This document shows positions 8,379-15,975 of a stretch of DNA of 64,000 bases, one piece after another. The translations under genes were made by a program, and so were the position numbers. Origin of the DNA: JANQOH01 sp965243325 (GTDB lineage Bacteria > Pseudomonadota > Alphaproteobacteria > UBA7887). The DNA lies in NCBI GenBank assembly GCA_965243325.1, contig CBDEUQ010000003.1:2170001-2234000 (forward strand), written 5' to 3'. Under the pieces are notes generated by a model. The model searched no databases. It was not told the origin of the DNA and worked only from the letters and a program-made list of their open reading frames with translations. Position 1 is the first letter of the stretch; every line of letters begins with the position of its first letter.

Positions 8379-9332
8379 ATGGCCTCCGTCAATCCTCTCC
8401 GCGGCGGCGCCCCGCCGCCAGGGGACGCGGTCCAGGCGTTTCGCGTCGACGCTCTCGACGGCCTCGGCCGCGTGGCGCGCCTCGGGCCGCTCGTCGATAC
8501 CGTCCTCGCGCAGCACGCCTACCCCGACGCGGTCTCGGTCCTGCTCGGCGAGGCCCTGGCGCTGACCGCGGCGCTCGCCGGCTCGCTCAAGTTCGAGGGC
8601 ACCTTCACGACGCAGGTCCACGGCGACGGCCCGGTGGGTCTCCTGGTCGCCGACTACCGCACCGACGGGGCGATGCGCGGCTACGCCCGGTTCGACGCCG
8701 GGGAGCTCGAGGGCGCCCCGACGCCGGCCCCCGCCGCGCCGGGTGATGCGCGCCTGTTCGGCCGCGGTCGCATGGCGTTTACCGTCGACCAGGGCCCCGA
8801 CACCGACCGCTATCAGGGGCTGGTGCCGCTCGAAGGCGGCACCCTGGCCGCCAGCGCGCATGGCTATCTCGCGCGCTCGGAGCAGCTCCGCTCGGTCGTC
8901 GCCGCGACGGCCGCGCGCTGGCCCGCCGAGGCGGGGTGCGAGCCGAGTTGGCGGGCGGGGAGCCTGATCGTGCAGCAGATGCCCCGCGGCGACGGCCGCG
9001 CCGAGTCCGCCGACGACGAGCGCGCCGGGCGCTGGCGCGAGATGGAACGGCTGCTCGCGCGGCTGAAGCCGGCCGATCTCGCCGACCCGCTCGCGCTGCC
9101 GCCGCTTCTCATCGGGCCGCTGTTTCGCGACTATGACGTCCGCCTGCACCCGCCGAGCGCCGTCCGCTTTCGCTGCCGCTGCTCGTCGTCGCGGGCGACC
9201 GCCGTCGTCGAATCGCTCCGCCCCGAGGAGCGCGCGGAGCTCGCCGTCGACGGCCGCATCGAGGTGACGTGCGAATACTGCAACGCGCGCTACGTGTTCG
9301 GCGCCGACGGCGCGCCGGTCGCCGAATCGTGA
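8379..9332 (+). CDS. hslO: Redox-regulated chaperone Hsp33
   Basis: The 317-residue protein is a cytosolic holdase activated by oxidation. The N-terminal chaperone core runs to about residue 250 (RVARLGPLVDTVLAQHAYPD, GDGPVGLLVADYRTDG). The C-terminal zinc/redox switch is complete: CRC at residues 266 and 268, and CEYC at residues 298 and 301. Zinc is held by these cysteines until oxidative unfolding exposes the binding surface. The ATG at 8379 has no strong Shine-Dalgarno. A lipoprotein gene follows 23 bp later on the same strand. Confidence 0.93.
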   Translation: MASVNPLRGGAPPPGDAVQAFRVDALDGLGRVARLGPLVDTVLAQHAYPDAVSVLLGEALALTAALAGSLKFEGTFTTQVHGDGPVGLLVADYRTDGAMRGYARFDAGELEGAPTPAPAAPGDARLFGRGRMAFTVDQGPDTDRYQGLVPLEGGTLAASAHGYLARSEQLRSVVAATAARWPAEAGCEPSWRAGSLIVQQMPRGDGRAESADDERAGRWREMERLLARLKPADLADPLALPPLLIGPLFRDYDVRLHPPSAVRFRCRCSSSRATAVVESLRPEERAELAVDGRIEVTCEYCNARYVFGADGAPVAES

Positions 9333-9355
9333 ACGCCGTCGCGTACGGAGTCGCC

Positions 9356-9928
9356 ATGCCTGTCCTCCGCCCGCTGCTTGTCCTCCTCGTCGTCGCGGCC
9401 TGCGCTCTTCCGCCGCCGATCGTCTATCCCGAGATCGGTTTCGCCGATCGCGCGCCGATCCGGATCGCCGCTTCGCTCCTCGAGGTGGTCGACCTCTACC
9501 GGCCGCCGCTGCGTCCGCCGCACGTCGAGCATCTGGCGCCGGCGATTCCCAGCATCGTCGTCCGGCGCTGGGCCGAGCAGCGGCTCGTCCCGGTCGGCGG
9601 GGGGGCGCGCCTGCGGGTGACGATCGAGGACGCGCGAATCGTCGAAACGCCACTTGCCGTGGACGACTCGCTGACGGGCGTGTTGACGGTCGAGCAGGCG
9701 GCGCGGCTCGACGGCCGCGTCGCGGTGACGGTGGCGCTGATCGGCCCCGCAGGCGAGCCGCTGGCCAGCGCGAGCGGCGAGGCGACGCGCGCCCGTACGG
9801 TCCCCGAGGACGCGACGCTGAACGAGCGCGAGGAGCTGATGTTCCAGATCGTCGAGGACCTCGCCGCGGCGCTCGACGAGGTGCTGTCAGCCAACGTCCG
9901 CCGCTACTTCGCCGACTATCTGCGGTAG
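9356..9928 (+). CDS. Predicted outer-membrane lipoprotein, conserved hypothetical
   Basis: The 190-residue protein starts MPVLRPLLVLLVVAACALPP: a short signal peptide ending in a lipobox with Cys at about residue 16, so it is probably lipidated. The mature part (VEHLAPAIPSIVVRRWAEQR, DDSLTGVLTVEQAARLDGRV) lacks a domain I can name with certainty. It directly follows hslO and may share its transcript. The ATG at 9356 is chosen because it puts the lipobox at the right place; a GTG at 9329 is possible. Confidence 0.72.
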   Translation: MPVLRPLLVLLVVAACALPPPIVYPEIGFADRAPIRIAASLLEVVDLYRPPLRPPHVEHLAPAIPSIVVRRWAEQRLVPVGGGARLRVTIEDARIVETPLAVDDSLTGVLTVEQAARLDGRVAVTVALIGPAGEPLASASGEATRARTVPEDATLNEREELMFQIVEDLAAALDEVLSANVRRYFADYLR

Positions 9929-9953
9929 GCGCGGTCCCGAGCCGCCGCCGGGA

Positions 9954-9967
9954 TTGGCGCGCCCTGG
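9954..9967. repeat. Candidate attachment site, left copy (14 bp)
   Basis: TTGGCGCGCCCTGG occurs here and again at 12956-12969, where it is the 3' end of tRNA-Arg(TCT): the complement of CCAGGGCGCGCCAA, including the encoded CCA. A copy of a tRNA 3' end about 3 kb away, with integrase and TA remnants between, is the classic footprint of a tRNA-targeting integrative element. Confidence 0.75.
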
Positions 9968-10074
9968 CCGAGAGGGCGATACCCCTCGCCCCAGTCCAGA
10001 CCGTCCGCCTGCATCTCCTTCACCACCTCGAAGGCCATCGGTAAACTCTCGATCGTCGCAGCGCGCTGTGGCAT
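9965..10074 (-). pseudogene. IS256-like transposase, N-terminal fragment
   Basis: A short reading frame begins at the ATG at 10074 with GAGGAG upstream. Its N-terminal residues (SLPMAFEVVKEMQADGLDWG, then EGYRPLG) resemble the start of alphaproteobacterial IS256-family transposases. Similarity stops after about 38 residues, close to the left att-like repeat; the frame then runs on to a stop at 9916. No downstream DDE domain exists. I read it as a transposase stub left by recombination or deletion. The assignment relies on recall of the family start only. Confidence 0.45.
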
Positions 10075-10305
10075 GGGGGTGCTCCTCTATGCGGTTGTTG
10101 GCTAACCACAGGGAGTACCCCCTCCCGCCACTGACACATAACCTCGTACGTCACCCCGCGCGCATGCGGGGTTGACTTTCGATCAACTCCAATTTATCGC
10201 TGGTTGTACAAGCGACACTTCGGCGCAATCTGCGCCGGCAACATCCAATCATACCCAGGGGAAAAGCAATGACTGTCATTCACAAGAGGCCGCTGCGCGG
10301 AAGAA

Positions 10306-10686
10306 ATGAGAGTAGTAACTATGGTAGACGACGTATCGCCTAAAGGTAATGCTGACTATCGGAATTTCTTTCGTCATTTTCAGAACTTCAGCATTGAGAT
10401 TACTACGCATGCAAATCAACGGATGCAACAACATGGGGTCACCCTGGCAGACGTGCGCACGATTTTGCGGCGGGGCGGCTTGCGACATGTCGAGCGCGAT
10501 ATTCGGACCGGGGAGGACAAGTACCGGGTCGCGGGCAGCGACATCGACAACCGCCCCTTCGAGGTTGTGGTCGTTCTCGATACGACCGGAGACGGCTGTG
10601 TCGTTGTCGTCACGGTAATCGACACCGCATCCGGGAAACGCAGACGAGGCGGAAGAAGACCGCCGGGAAGACAGAGGAAAGAATGA
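10306..10686 (+). CDS. DUF4258 domain protein, probable toxin
   Basis: The 126-residue basic protein contains the DUF4258 pattern: ITTHANQRMQQHGVTLADVR, an Arg-rich middle, then RPFEVVVVLDTTGDGCVVVV, i.e. a small RelE/MqsR-like beta fold. The very basic C-terminus (KRRRGGRRPPGRQRKE) would suit RNA binding. It lies directly before an HTH protein with an MqsA-like C-terminus, so toxin-first TA order is inferred. ATG at 10306 (GGAAG just upstream) or 10321 may be the start. It sits inside the tRNA-Arg element remnant. Confidence 0.68.
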   Translation: MRVVTMVDDVSPKGNADYRNFFRHFQNFSIEITTHANQRMQQHGVTLADVRTILRRGGLRHVERDIRTGEDKYRVAGSDIDNRPFEVVVVLDTTGDGCVVVVTVIDTASGKRRRGGRRPPGRQRKE

Positions 10687-10743
10687 GAATAGGGCAGGGG
10701 CAGCCGCAAACCGTAGCGTCTCCGCTCCGCCCTGGAGCAGAGA

Positions 10744-11232
10744 ATGCAACGAAAGAACGAATACGATGCCACGCATGAGCTCGGTGCTCCGGTCACGCTG
10801 ATCGATGCCGTGGAGGAACGCGAGGACGGCAGCGTGAGGTTCCCGCACCTCGATATGCTGCTGGCGACCGTTGCCGTCGTACGGGTACTCGATCCGGTCG
10901 CGCTGGTTGGAACGGAGCTTCGCTTCCTGCGGAGCGTGCTGGAACTCACCGGGGCGGAATTCGCGGAGGCGATCGACCTCAGCGACAAGAGCGTTGTTTC
11001 CCGGTGGGAGAACGACAAGGTGCGGCCGGGCAGCTTCACTGAAAAAGTCGTCCGGCAGCTCGTCCTGAACCGACTCGGCCCCCTCGCGCCCGGCATCGAG
11101 ATTCCGGACAATGCGCTTCCGGGAATGAAGATCCGGCAATGCGAGTTCGCCGAAGGTCCGGTGCGGGTCACTCTTCGCCTGGAGAATCAAGCCGAAGGGC
11201 GGGTTGCAGAGCGCTATGCCGCGGCCGCGTAA
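10744..11232 (+). CDS. HTH (XRE/MqsA-like) protein, probable antitoxin
   Basis: The 162-residue protein carries a Cro/C1-type helix-turn-helix in its middle: LRFLRSVLELTGAEFAEAID followed by LSDKSVVSRWENDKVRPG, closely resembling the DNA-binding half of MqsA-type antitoxins. The first 50 residues probably wrap the toxin; the C-terminus (residues 115-162) is not recognised. It is 57 bp after the DUF4258 gene and should repress the pair's promoter, as is known for such systems. Intact by sequence. Confidence 0.7.
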   Translation: MQRKNEYDATHELGAPVTLIDAVEEREDGSVRFPHLDMLLATVAVVRVLDPVALVGTELRFLRSVLELTGAEFAEAIDLSDKSVVSRWENDKVRPGSFTEKVVRQLVLNRLGPLAPGIEIPDNALPGMKIRQCEFAEGPVRVTLRLENQAEGRVAERYAAAA

Positions 11233-11736
11233 GGGGCTCAACCGACCGTCCGGACAAGGCAGCGGGCAAGTTTTAGGGGGGCGAGCATTCACGCGGGGGC
11301 CTGGAGCGACGGATACACTCACGGGCTCATCGGGGCGCGGCCGGCGTTCGAGAATCGCCCGCGCGGTGGAGTTGTGCATCACGCGCTGCGGCCCGGTCTT
11401 GGACTTCTCGAAGGTGAGCGCGTCGCCCTCCACGTCCCGGCAGCGAAGGGTGAGCACATTGCCGTTGCAGCGCCCGGTCAGCAAAAACAGGCCGACGATG
11501 TCTGCCCGAGCGACGTGTGTACCGCGCGACCCGCCTGTGCGCGCACGTTAGCGGGACGATGCAGCGGCGCCGGCCCGCCCGCGGCGGCAGGGCATCGCTG
11601 CGGCGACGCACCGCGACCGCGGTGGCGCTATGCGGGCGCCGTCGGTTAGGTGCCGGGTCCGTAAGCTCTAGGCTTTGCACAACGAGAGCCAATATGTAAG
11701 GATCGGAAACGTATCTTGGGGAGGGACGAGGAACGC
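11233..11736. other. Gap between HTH gene and small ORF; only an integrase remnant seen
   Basis: This 504-bp stretch holds no intact gene. The only recognisable content is the minus-strand integrase fragment described separately. The part from 11520 to 11736 shows no coding pattern, tRNA or repeat that I can support. Confidence 0.6.
11320..11505 (-). pseudogene. Tyrosine integrase fragment (phage/island type)
   Basis: Read leftward, about 60 residues match the start of a phage-type integrase catalytic domain: ADIVGLFLLTGRCNGNVLTL, RCRDVEGDALTF, then KSKTGPQRVMHNSTARAIL. The catalytic Arg of the usual LLLTGCRxxEIL motif sits in a damaged context (GRCNGNV). The downstream HxxR and Tyr motifs are missing, so the gene is truncated. 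It lies between the att-like repeats and is the probable relic of the enzyme that inserted the element at tRNA-Arg. Confidence 0.75.
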
Positions 11737-11955
11737 ATGGCACGCACCAAGGACGTCTTGATTTCCTACTGCCGAGGAGCAGGTTCGATTCTTGAAATCG
11801 TCCCGCCATCTCGCTACAGGAATTTTGTGCCACAGGAGACGTTCAACCAGCGGCTTCGGGGAAACTTTATGTGCGTAGGCGATGCTCTGCGCCATAGCAT
11901 GGATGTTTGGCAGAGGGAACCTCAAGAGGTTGCGCATCGTAAAGGTCGGCAATAG
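11737..11955 (+). CDS. Small hypothetical protein (72 aa)
   Basis: The frame starts at an ATG preceded by GGGAGGGACGAGGAACGC and encodes a soluble protein beginning MARTKDVLISYCRGAGSILE, with FVPQETFNQRLRGNF in the middle. I do not recognise a domain. Base composition is lower in GC than flanking core genes, fitting the mobile remnant it sits in. The DUF2335 gene begins 20 bp later, so the two may be cotranscribed. Confidence 0.5.
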   Translation: MARTKDVLISYCRGAGSILEIVPPSRYRNFVPQETFNQRLRGNFMCVGDALRHSMDVWQREPQEVAHRKGRQ

Positions 11956-11975
11956 GGCGCATCGTCAAGCAGGCC

Positions 11976-12434
11976 ATGTCGCAGGGTGACGAAAAGCCAA
12001 AGCCGCCCGAGGACCCTTCTTCGGGACCCGGTAGCCAGGAAGTTTTGCCTCCGAACGCTGAAGAACCTGCCGCTTCCACGCTCACCGTTGAGGCTAAGTT
12101 CTCCCAAGGCCCTTTACCTCCTGCGGCCGAGCTCGCCAAGTACAATGAAGTGCTTCCTGGTGCAGCGGATCGTATCATTACGATGGCGGAAGGCTACGCC
12201 CGGCATCAGCAAAAATTGGAAGAATTTGCGATGCGTCGGGAGGGAAGTGACCGGCGGCGGAGCCAAAATGTGGCGGGGATCGTAGTTCTTGCGATTTTCC
12301 TTGTATGCCTGATCGCCCTATTCCTCGACAAAGATGAGTTTGCCATACAAGTGGGAACCTGGACGGTCGTTGCGCTGGCGTCGATCTTTGTTCTCGGCAA
12401 AGTACCTGAATGGTTCAAACTTATCGGTCGTTAG
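11976..12434 (+). CDS. DUF2335 predicted membrane protein
   Basis: The 152-residue protein has a disordered acidic N-terminus (1-45), the DUF2335 core with SQGPLPPAAELAKYNEVLPG and AADRIITMAEGYARHQQ, and two hydrophobic helices at about 98-115 and 122-142 (GIVVLAIFLVCLIALFL; TWTVVALASIFVLG). Such proteins are often found in prophage and island neighbourhoods; the function is not established. It lies inside the tRNA-Arg element remnant, consistent with cargo. Confidence 0.78.
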   Translation: MSQGDEKPKPPEDPSSGPGSQEVLPPNAEEPAASTLTVEAKFSQGPLPPAAELAKYNEVLPGAADRIITMAEGYARHQQKLEEFAMRREGSDRRRSQNVAGIVVLAIFLVCLIALFLDKDEFAIQVGTWTVVALASIFVLGKVPEWFKLIGR

Positions 12435-12509
12435 GCTCAGGACCTGTAAATTCTTGTGATATGGTCTGCGGCGCGGTTCGCAAGCCCAACATGTAGCGGA
12501 CGGCGGCGC

Positions 12510-12692
12510 TCAATATGCCGGCGGAATGAACTTCACAGCCGCGACGATCAACGCGGCGATGCCGAGCGACCGCCACGTCAACCGCGCTTCAAGCTCGGCG
12601 ACCCGCCGGTCAACGTAGTCTTCCGTCGCAAATCGGGCCGGCGGCGGCGAAGGGGAGCCGGTGGCTTCCGGCGTTGCGGCCGTTTCCGTCAT
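12510..12692 (-). CDS. Small single-pass membrane protein (60 aa)
   Basis: The frame starts MTETAATPEATG at the ATG at 12692, with GAGGGG ten bases upstream. A Pro/Ser-rich leader precedes FATEDYVDRRVAELEARLTW, a short amphipathic coiled-coil-like helix, and a C-terminal hydrophobic segment LGIAALIVAAVKFIPP. The layout (coiled coil then tail helix) is typical of small phage or plasmid accessory proteins. No named family. Confidence 0.5.
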   Translation of the reverse strand: MTETAATPEATGSPSPPPARFATEDYVDRRVAELEARLTWRSLGIAALIVAAVKFIPPAY

Positions 12693-12955
12693 GGCGGACC
12701 CCTCGTATCGGTGCGGCCACCGCCCGGAAAGGGCTTTCGCCCGAAGCTGTCTCGCCCGCGGCGAAAATTGCTTCAATGAGGCCGGGCAGCAGGCGCGGCG
12801 GGATAGTGCGCTTGTATCCAGCCGAGCGTCAATTTTCCGTCTTCGCAATTGCACTGACGGGGGAGGCATTGACCGGCAAGCGCGGGGTGCGTTGACCAAA
12901 TGTTGACTGGCTGATTCTCCGCCTCGCCATAGAACCCCGTAACCCCTTGAAAAAT

Positions 12956-12969
12956 TTGGCGCGCCCTGG
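12956..12969. repeat. Candidate attachment site, right copy, in tRNA-Arg 3' end
   Basis: This is the second exact copy of TTGGCGCGCCCTGG (see 9954-9967). On the minus strand it is the last 13 bases of the tRNA-Arg, including CCA, plus one base. Confidence 0.75.
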
Positions 12970-13033
12970 AGGACTCGAACCTCCGACCTGCGGATTAGAA
13001 GTCCGCTGCTCTATCCGGCTGAGCTAAGGGCGC
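12957..13033 (-). tRNA. tRNA-Arg (anticodon TCT)
   Basis: Read leftward, a 77-nt cloverleaf folds: acceptor stem GCGCCCT with AGGGCGC, D arm TAGCTCAGCCGGATAGAGC, anticodon stem GCGGA/TCCGC around loop CTTCTAA (anticodon TCT, decoding AGA), and T arm GGAGGTTCGAATCCTCC. Discriminator G and CCA are encoded. Genes for tRNA-Arg are frequent integration targets, and the 3' end is repeated at 9954. Confidence 0.96.
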
Positions 13034-13035
13034 GG

Positions 13036-13326
13036 TCATTCCATGCGGTCGTAGCGGAAATTGTCGGCGTAGGCCTTGATCGTAAGCCGCCGTTCCTGCG
13101 GCGCAAACACTTCGTAGTCGATGCCGTTGGCCTCGGCGTAGGCGACCGCCGCCTCGCGGCTGTCGAAGTGCAGCCGCACCTGCTGGCCGGTGTCCGAGGC
13201 GGTCGTCCACCCCATGAGGCGGTCGATGCCGAACGGCGGCGGCTCGGTCTCGAGGACCCAGCGCCGGGTCCCGCCGCGGCCCGACTGCATCGCCGACTTC
13301 GCCGGCCGAAAGATGCGTGCCTTCAT
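13036..13326 (-). CDS. Complex I accessory subunit, NDUFS4/ETC_C1 family
   Basis: The 96-residue protein matches the ETC complex I subunit conserved region found in alphaproteobacteria and mitochondria (NDUFS4, 18-kDa). Family marks are ARIFRPAKSAMQSGRG, RWVLETEPP, DRLMGWTTASDTGQQVRL, FDSREAAVAYAEANGIDYEV and NFRYDRME at the C-terminus. It stabilises NADH:ubiquinone oxidoreductase at the membrane. GGGGGAGGCG lies directly before the ATG at 13326. It ends 3 bp from the tRNA-Arg 5' end. Confidence 0.9.
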   Translation of the reverse strand: MKARIFRPAKSAMQSGRGGTRRWVLETEPPPFGIDRLMGWTTASDTGQQVRLHFDSREAAVAYAEANGIDYEVFAPQERRLTIKAYADNFRYDRME

Positions 13327-13400
13327 CGCCTCCCCCGCACACCGTCGCGCACCGCCCGTCCACAGATAGAGACCGCGGCGCGCCGGGGCAAGCCGCCGCG

Positions 13401-14039
13401 TCAGCGCACCGGATGGCCGAGATGCGCCTCCAGTTCGGCCAGCGCCGCGTCGGGGTCGACCACCTTGATCGTGCGGATGCCGAGCGCGCGCGCCGGCTTC
13501 AGGTTGACGCCGAGGTCGTCCAGGAACACCGCCTCGTCGCAGGCGACGCCCAGGCCGTCGCACGCCATCGTGTAGAACCGCGGATCCGGCTTGCGGACGC
13601 CGAGCTTGCTCGATTCGAACACCGCGTCGAACAGACCCATGACCTCGGCGAGGGCGCGCCCGCGGTCGCCGGCGGGTTCGGGCCTCAGCGTGTTGTTCGT
13701 CAGGCACGCGGTCTTGTAGCGCGCCGCCACGCGGCGCAGCGCGGCGACCATCGCCGGCCTGATCTCGCCGTCGATCAGTCCGAGCACGGCGCCCGCGTCG
13801 ACGGCGTGGCCGAGCGCCGCCGCCTCGGCCTCGAACAGGGTGCGGAACCCGTCGAGATCGATCTCGCTGCGTTCGAGCCGCGCCCAGGCGTTGTCGTCCG
13901 GGTCGGTGGCGTTGATTTGCCGCAGCAGGCCGGCCGGCAGGCCATTCTCGCGCTCGTACGCCGCGAAGGCGTCGAACGGGCTCGACAGGATCACGCCGCC
14001 GAAGTCCCACAGCACGGCGCGGACGGGTTTCGGCGGCAC
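13401..14039 (-). CDS. HAD-superfamily hydrolase (subfamily IA)
   Basis: The 212-residue phosphohydrolase-like protein shows motif I as LWDFGGVILSSP: the nucleophile Asp is followed by FGG, as in the YihX / ACAD10-N-terminal group. Motif II is TACLTNNT, motif III Lys is in SKLGVRKPDPRFY, and motif IV is AVFLDDLGVNL. The helical cap lies at about 18-80. The substrate is unknown. GTG at 14039 with GGGGAGGACC upstream is the start. It is divergent from the ABC operon. Confidence 0.85.
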   Translation of the reverse strand: MPPKPVRAVLWDFGGVILSSPFDAFAAYERENGLPAGLLRQINATDPDDNAWARLERSEIDLDGFRTLFEAEAAALGHAVDAGAVLGLIDGEIRPAMVAALRRVAARYKTACLTNNTLRPEPAGDRGRALAEVMGLFDAVFESSKLGVRKPDPRFYTMACDGLGVACDEAVFLDDLGVNLKPARALGIRTIKVVDPDAALAELEAHLGHPVR

Positions 14040-14263
14040 GGCGGTCCTCCCCGTTCGCGGCCCTCGGGCGCGGCGCTTGCCCGAGCGCGGAATCTGGCGT
14101 ATCCCGCTGGCGCCGGCAAGGCCGCGTCCGTCCGGCCGGCGGCCGCGTCGAATGCCCCTTGAAAGATTCCCGGCAGTTTCCTAACTATCGGCGCGATTTT
14201 CCCGGGACAACGGATCGGGCGACGCCGCCGGCGCAAGGCCGGCGGATCGGAGGGAGAACGCGG

Positions 14264-15235
14264 GTGTCGACACTGATCGAGATTGAAGCCGTCAGCAAGC
14301 GGTTCGGCGCGCTCACCGCGGTCGACGACGTGTCCTTCAGCGTCGATCGCGGCGAAGTGCTCGGCTTTCTCGGGCCGAACGGCGCCGGCAAGACCACGAC
14401 CATGCGCATCGTCACCGGGTTCGTGACGCCGGACGCGGGCCGCGTCGCGGTGTGCGGCCACGACGTGCTGGAGGACGACATCGCCGCCAAGGACACCATC
14501 GGCTACCTGCCCGAGGGTGCGCCGCTCTATGCCGACATGACGCCGGAGGGCTTCCTCGATTTCGTCGCCGGGGCGCGCGGTCTCAGCGGCGCGCGGGCGC
14601 GCGAGCGCGTCGCCTGGGCGATCGAGCGCCTCGGTCTCCGCCCCGTGCTCGGCCAGTCGGTCGATACGCTGTCGAAGGGGTTCAAGCGCCGCGTCGGCCT
14701 CGCGCTGGCGCTGGTGCACGACCCCGACGTGCTGATTCTCGACGAGCCGACCGACGGCCTCGACCCCAACCAGAAGCACGACGTGCGGTCGTTGATCGGC
14801 GAGCTCTCGCGCGACAAGGCGATCATCATCTCGACCCACCTTCTCGAGGAGGTCGATGCGGTATGCACGCGCGCGGTGATCATCGCCCGCGGACGCATCG
14901 TAGCCAACGGGACGCCCGGCGAGCTCGCCCGCCGCTCGCGCTACTACAACGCCGTGACGGTGACGCTTCGCGGCGTCGCCACGGCGGAGGCCGAGCGCGG
15001 CTTCATGGCCCTCGACGGCGTAGCCGACGTCACCGTGGACGGCGGCGGCGACGGGGCCGCGCACTACACGCTGTTCCCGCGCGACGGCGCGTCGCTGATC
15101 GAGGGCGTGAGCGCGCATCTGCAGCGCACGGCGTGGCGCGTCGACGGCCTCGCCGTCGAGAGCGGCCGCCTCGAGGACGTCTTCCGCTCGATCACCACCG
15201 GCGCCGCCGCCGGGCGATCCGGGGGACACGCCTGA
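14264..15235 (+). CDS. ABC transporter ATP-binding protein, GldA-like
   Basis: The 323-residue ATPase has Walker A GPNGAGKTTT, Q-loop region GYLPEGAPLY, signature LSKGFKRRVGLALAL, Walker B VLILDEPTDGLDPNQ and the H-loop STHLLEE; a roughly 100-residue C-terminal extension follows. It would energise the permease encoded next. The start is the GTG after GGAGGGAGAACGCG; an in-frame ATG at 14159 would add an Arg-rich tail not expected in the family. First gene of a four-gene operon (ATPase, permease, GldG-like, DUF4340). Confidence 0.9.
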   Translation: MSTLIEIEAVSKRFGALTAVDDVSFSVDRGEVLGFLGPNGAGKTTTMRIVTGFVTPDAGRVAVCGHDVLEDDIAAKDTIGYLPEGAPLYADMTPEGFLDFVAGARGLSGARARERVAWAIERLGLRPVLGQSVDTLSKGFKRRVGLALALVHDPDVLILDEPTDGLDPNQKHDVRSLIGELSRDKAIIISTHLLEEVDAVCTRAVIIARGRIVANGTPGELARRSRYYNAVTVTLRGVATAEAERGFMALDGVADVTVDGGGDGAAHYTLFPRDGASLIEGVSAHLQRTAWRVDGLAVESGRLEDVFRSITTGAAAGRSGGHA

Positions 15236-15236
15236 C

Positions 15237-15971
15237 ATGAGCAAGACGATGATCGTTTTCCGGCGCGAGCTTGCGGGCTATTTCGCCACGCCGGTCGCCT
15301 ACGTCTTCATCGTGATCTTCCTGTTCCTCAACGGAATCTTCACGTTCCATCTCGGCGACTTCTACGAACGCGGCCAGGCCGACCTGCAGCCGTTCTTCAA
15401 CTGGCACCCGTGGCTCTACCTGTTCCTCGTGCCGGCGCTCGGCATGCGCCTGTGGGCCGAGGAGCGGCGAAGCGGCACCATCGAGCTGCTGATGACCCTG
15501 CCGATCTCCGTCACCCACGCGGTCATCGGCAAGTTCCTCGCGGTCTGGGCGTTCACCGCCATCGGCCTCGCCCTGACCTTTCCGGTCTGGATCACGGTCA
15601 ATTATCTCGGCGACCCCGACAACGGCGTCATCGTCGCCGGCTATTTCGGCAGCCTCATGCTCGCCGGCGCGTCGCTCGCCATCGCCTCGTGCCTCTCGGC
15701 GCTGACCAAGAACCAGGTCATCGCCTTCGTCGTCGCGGTGGTGGTGTGCTTCCTGTTCACCATCTCGGGCCTGCCCCTGGTGGTGAATTTCTTCGCCGGC
15801 TGGGCGCCGCAGGCGATGGTCGACACGGTCGCCTCGTTCAGCTTCCTGGTGAACTTCAATGACATGACCCGCGGCGTCGTCGACCTGCGCCACGTCGTCT
15901 ACTTCGTTTCGCTGATCGTCCTCTGGCTGTTCGCCAACGTGGTCGCGGTCGGCCGCATCAAGGGAGCCTGA
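15237..15971 (+). CDS. ABC-2 type permease, GldF-like
   Basis: The 244-residue inner-membrane protein has six predicted helices, opening with FRRELAGYFATPVAYVFIVI, the typical start of GldF/NosY-like permeases, then FLVPALGMRLWAEERRSGTI and ELLMTLPIS, the conserved coupling-helix region. It begins 1 bp after the ATPase stop. It should form the channel for the ATPase. The substrate is unknown; relatives include gliding-motility and nitrous-oxide-reductase maturation transporters. Confidence 0.9.
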   Translation: MSKTMIVFRRELAGYFATPVAYVFIVIFLFLNGIFTFHLGDFYERGQADLQPFFNWHPWLYLFLVPALGMRLWAEERRSGTIELLMTLPISVTHAVIGKFLAVWAFTAIGLALTFPVWITVNYLGDPDNGVIVAGYFGSLMLAGASLAIASCLSALTKNQVIAFVVAVVVCFLFTISGLPLVVNFFAGWAPQAMVDTVASFSFLVNFNDMTRGVVDLRHVVYFVSLIVLWLFANVVAVGRIKGA

Positions 15972-15975
15972 GCCG

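Noticed and set aside
10150..10176. CCCCGC-GCGCAT-GCGGGG hairpin resembling a type I-E CRISPR repeat
   Set aside because: Only one copy exists, with no spacer-repeat pattern nearby; hairpins are common in this GC-rich DNA.
10269..10343. 24-codon frame with AGGGGAAAAG upstream, before the DUF4258 gene
   Set aside because: Too short and without similarity; could be a leader peptide but nothing supports it beyond the ribosome site.
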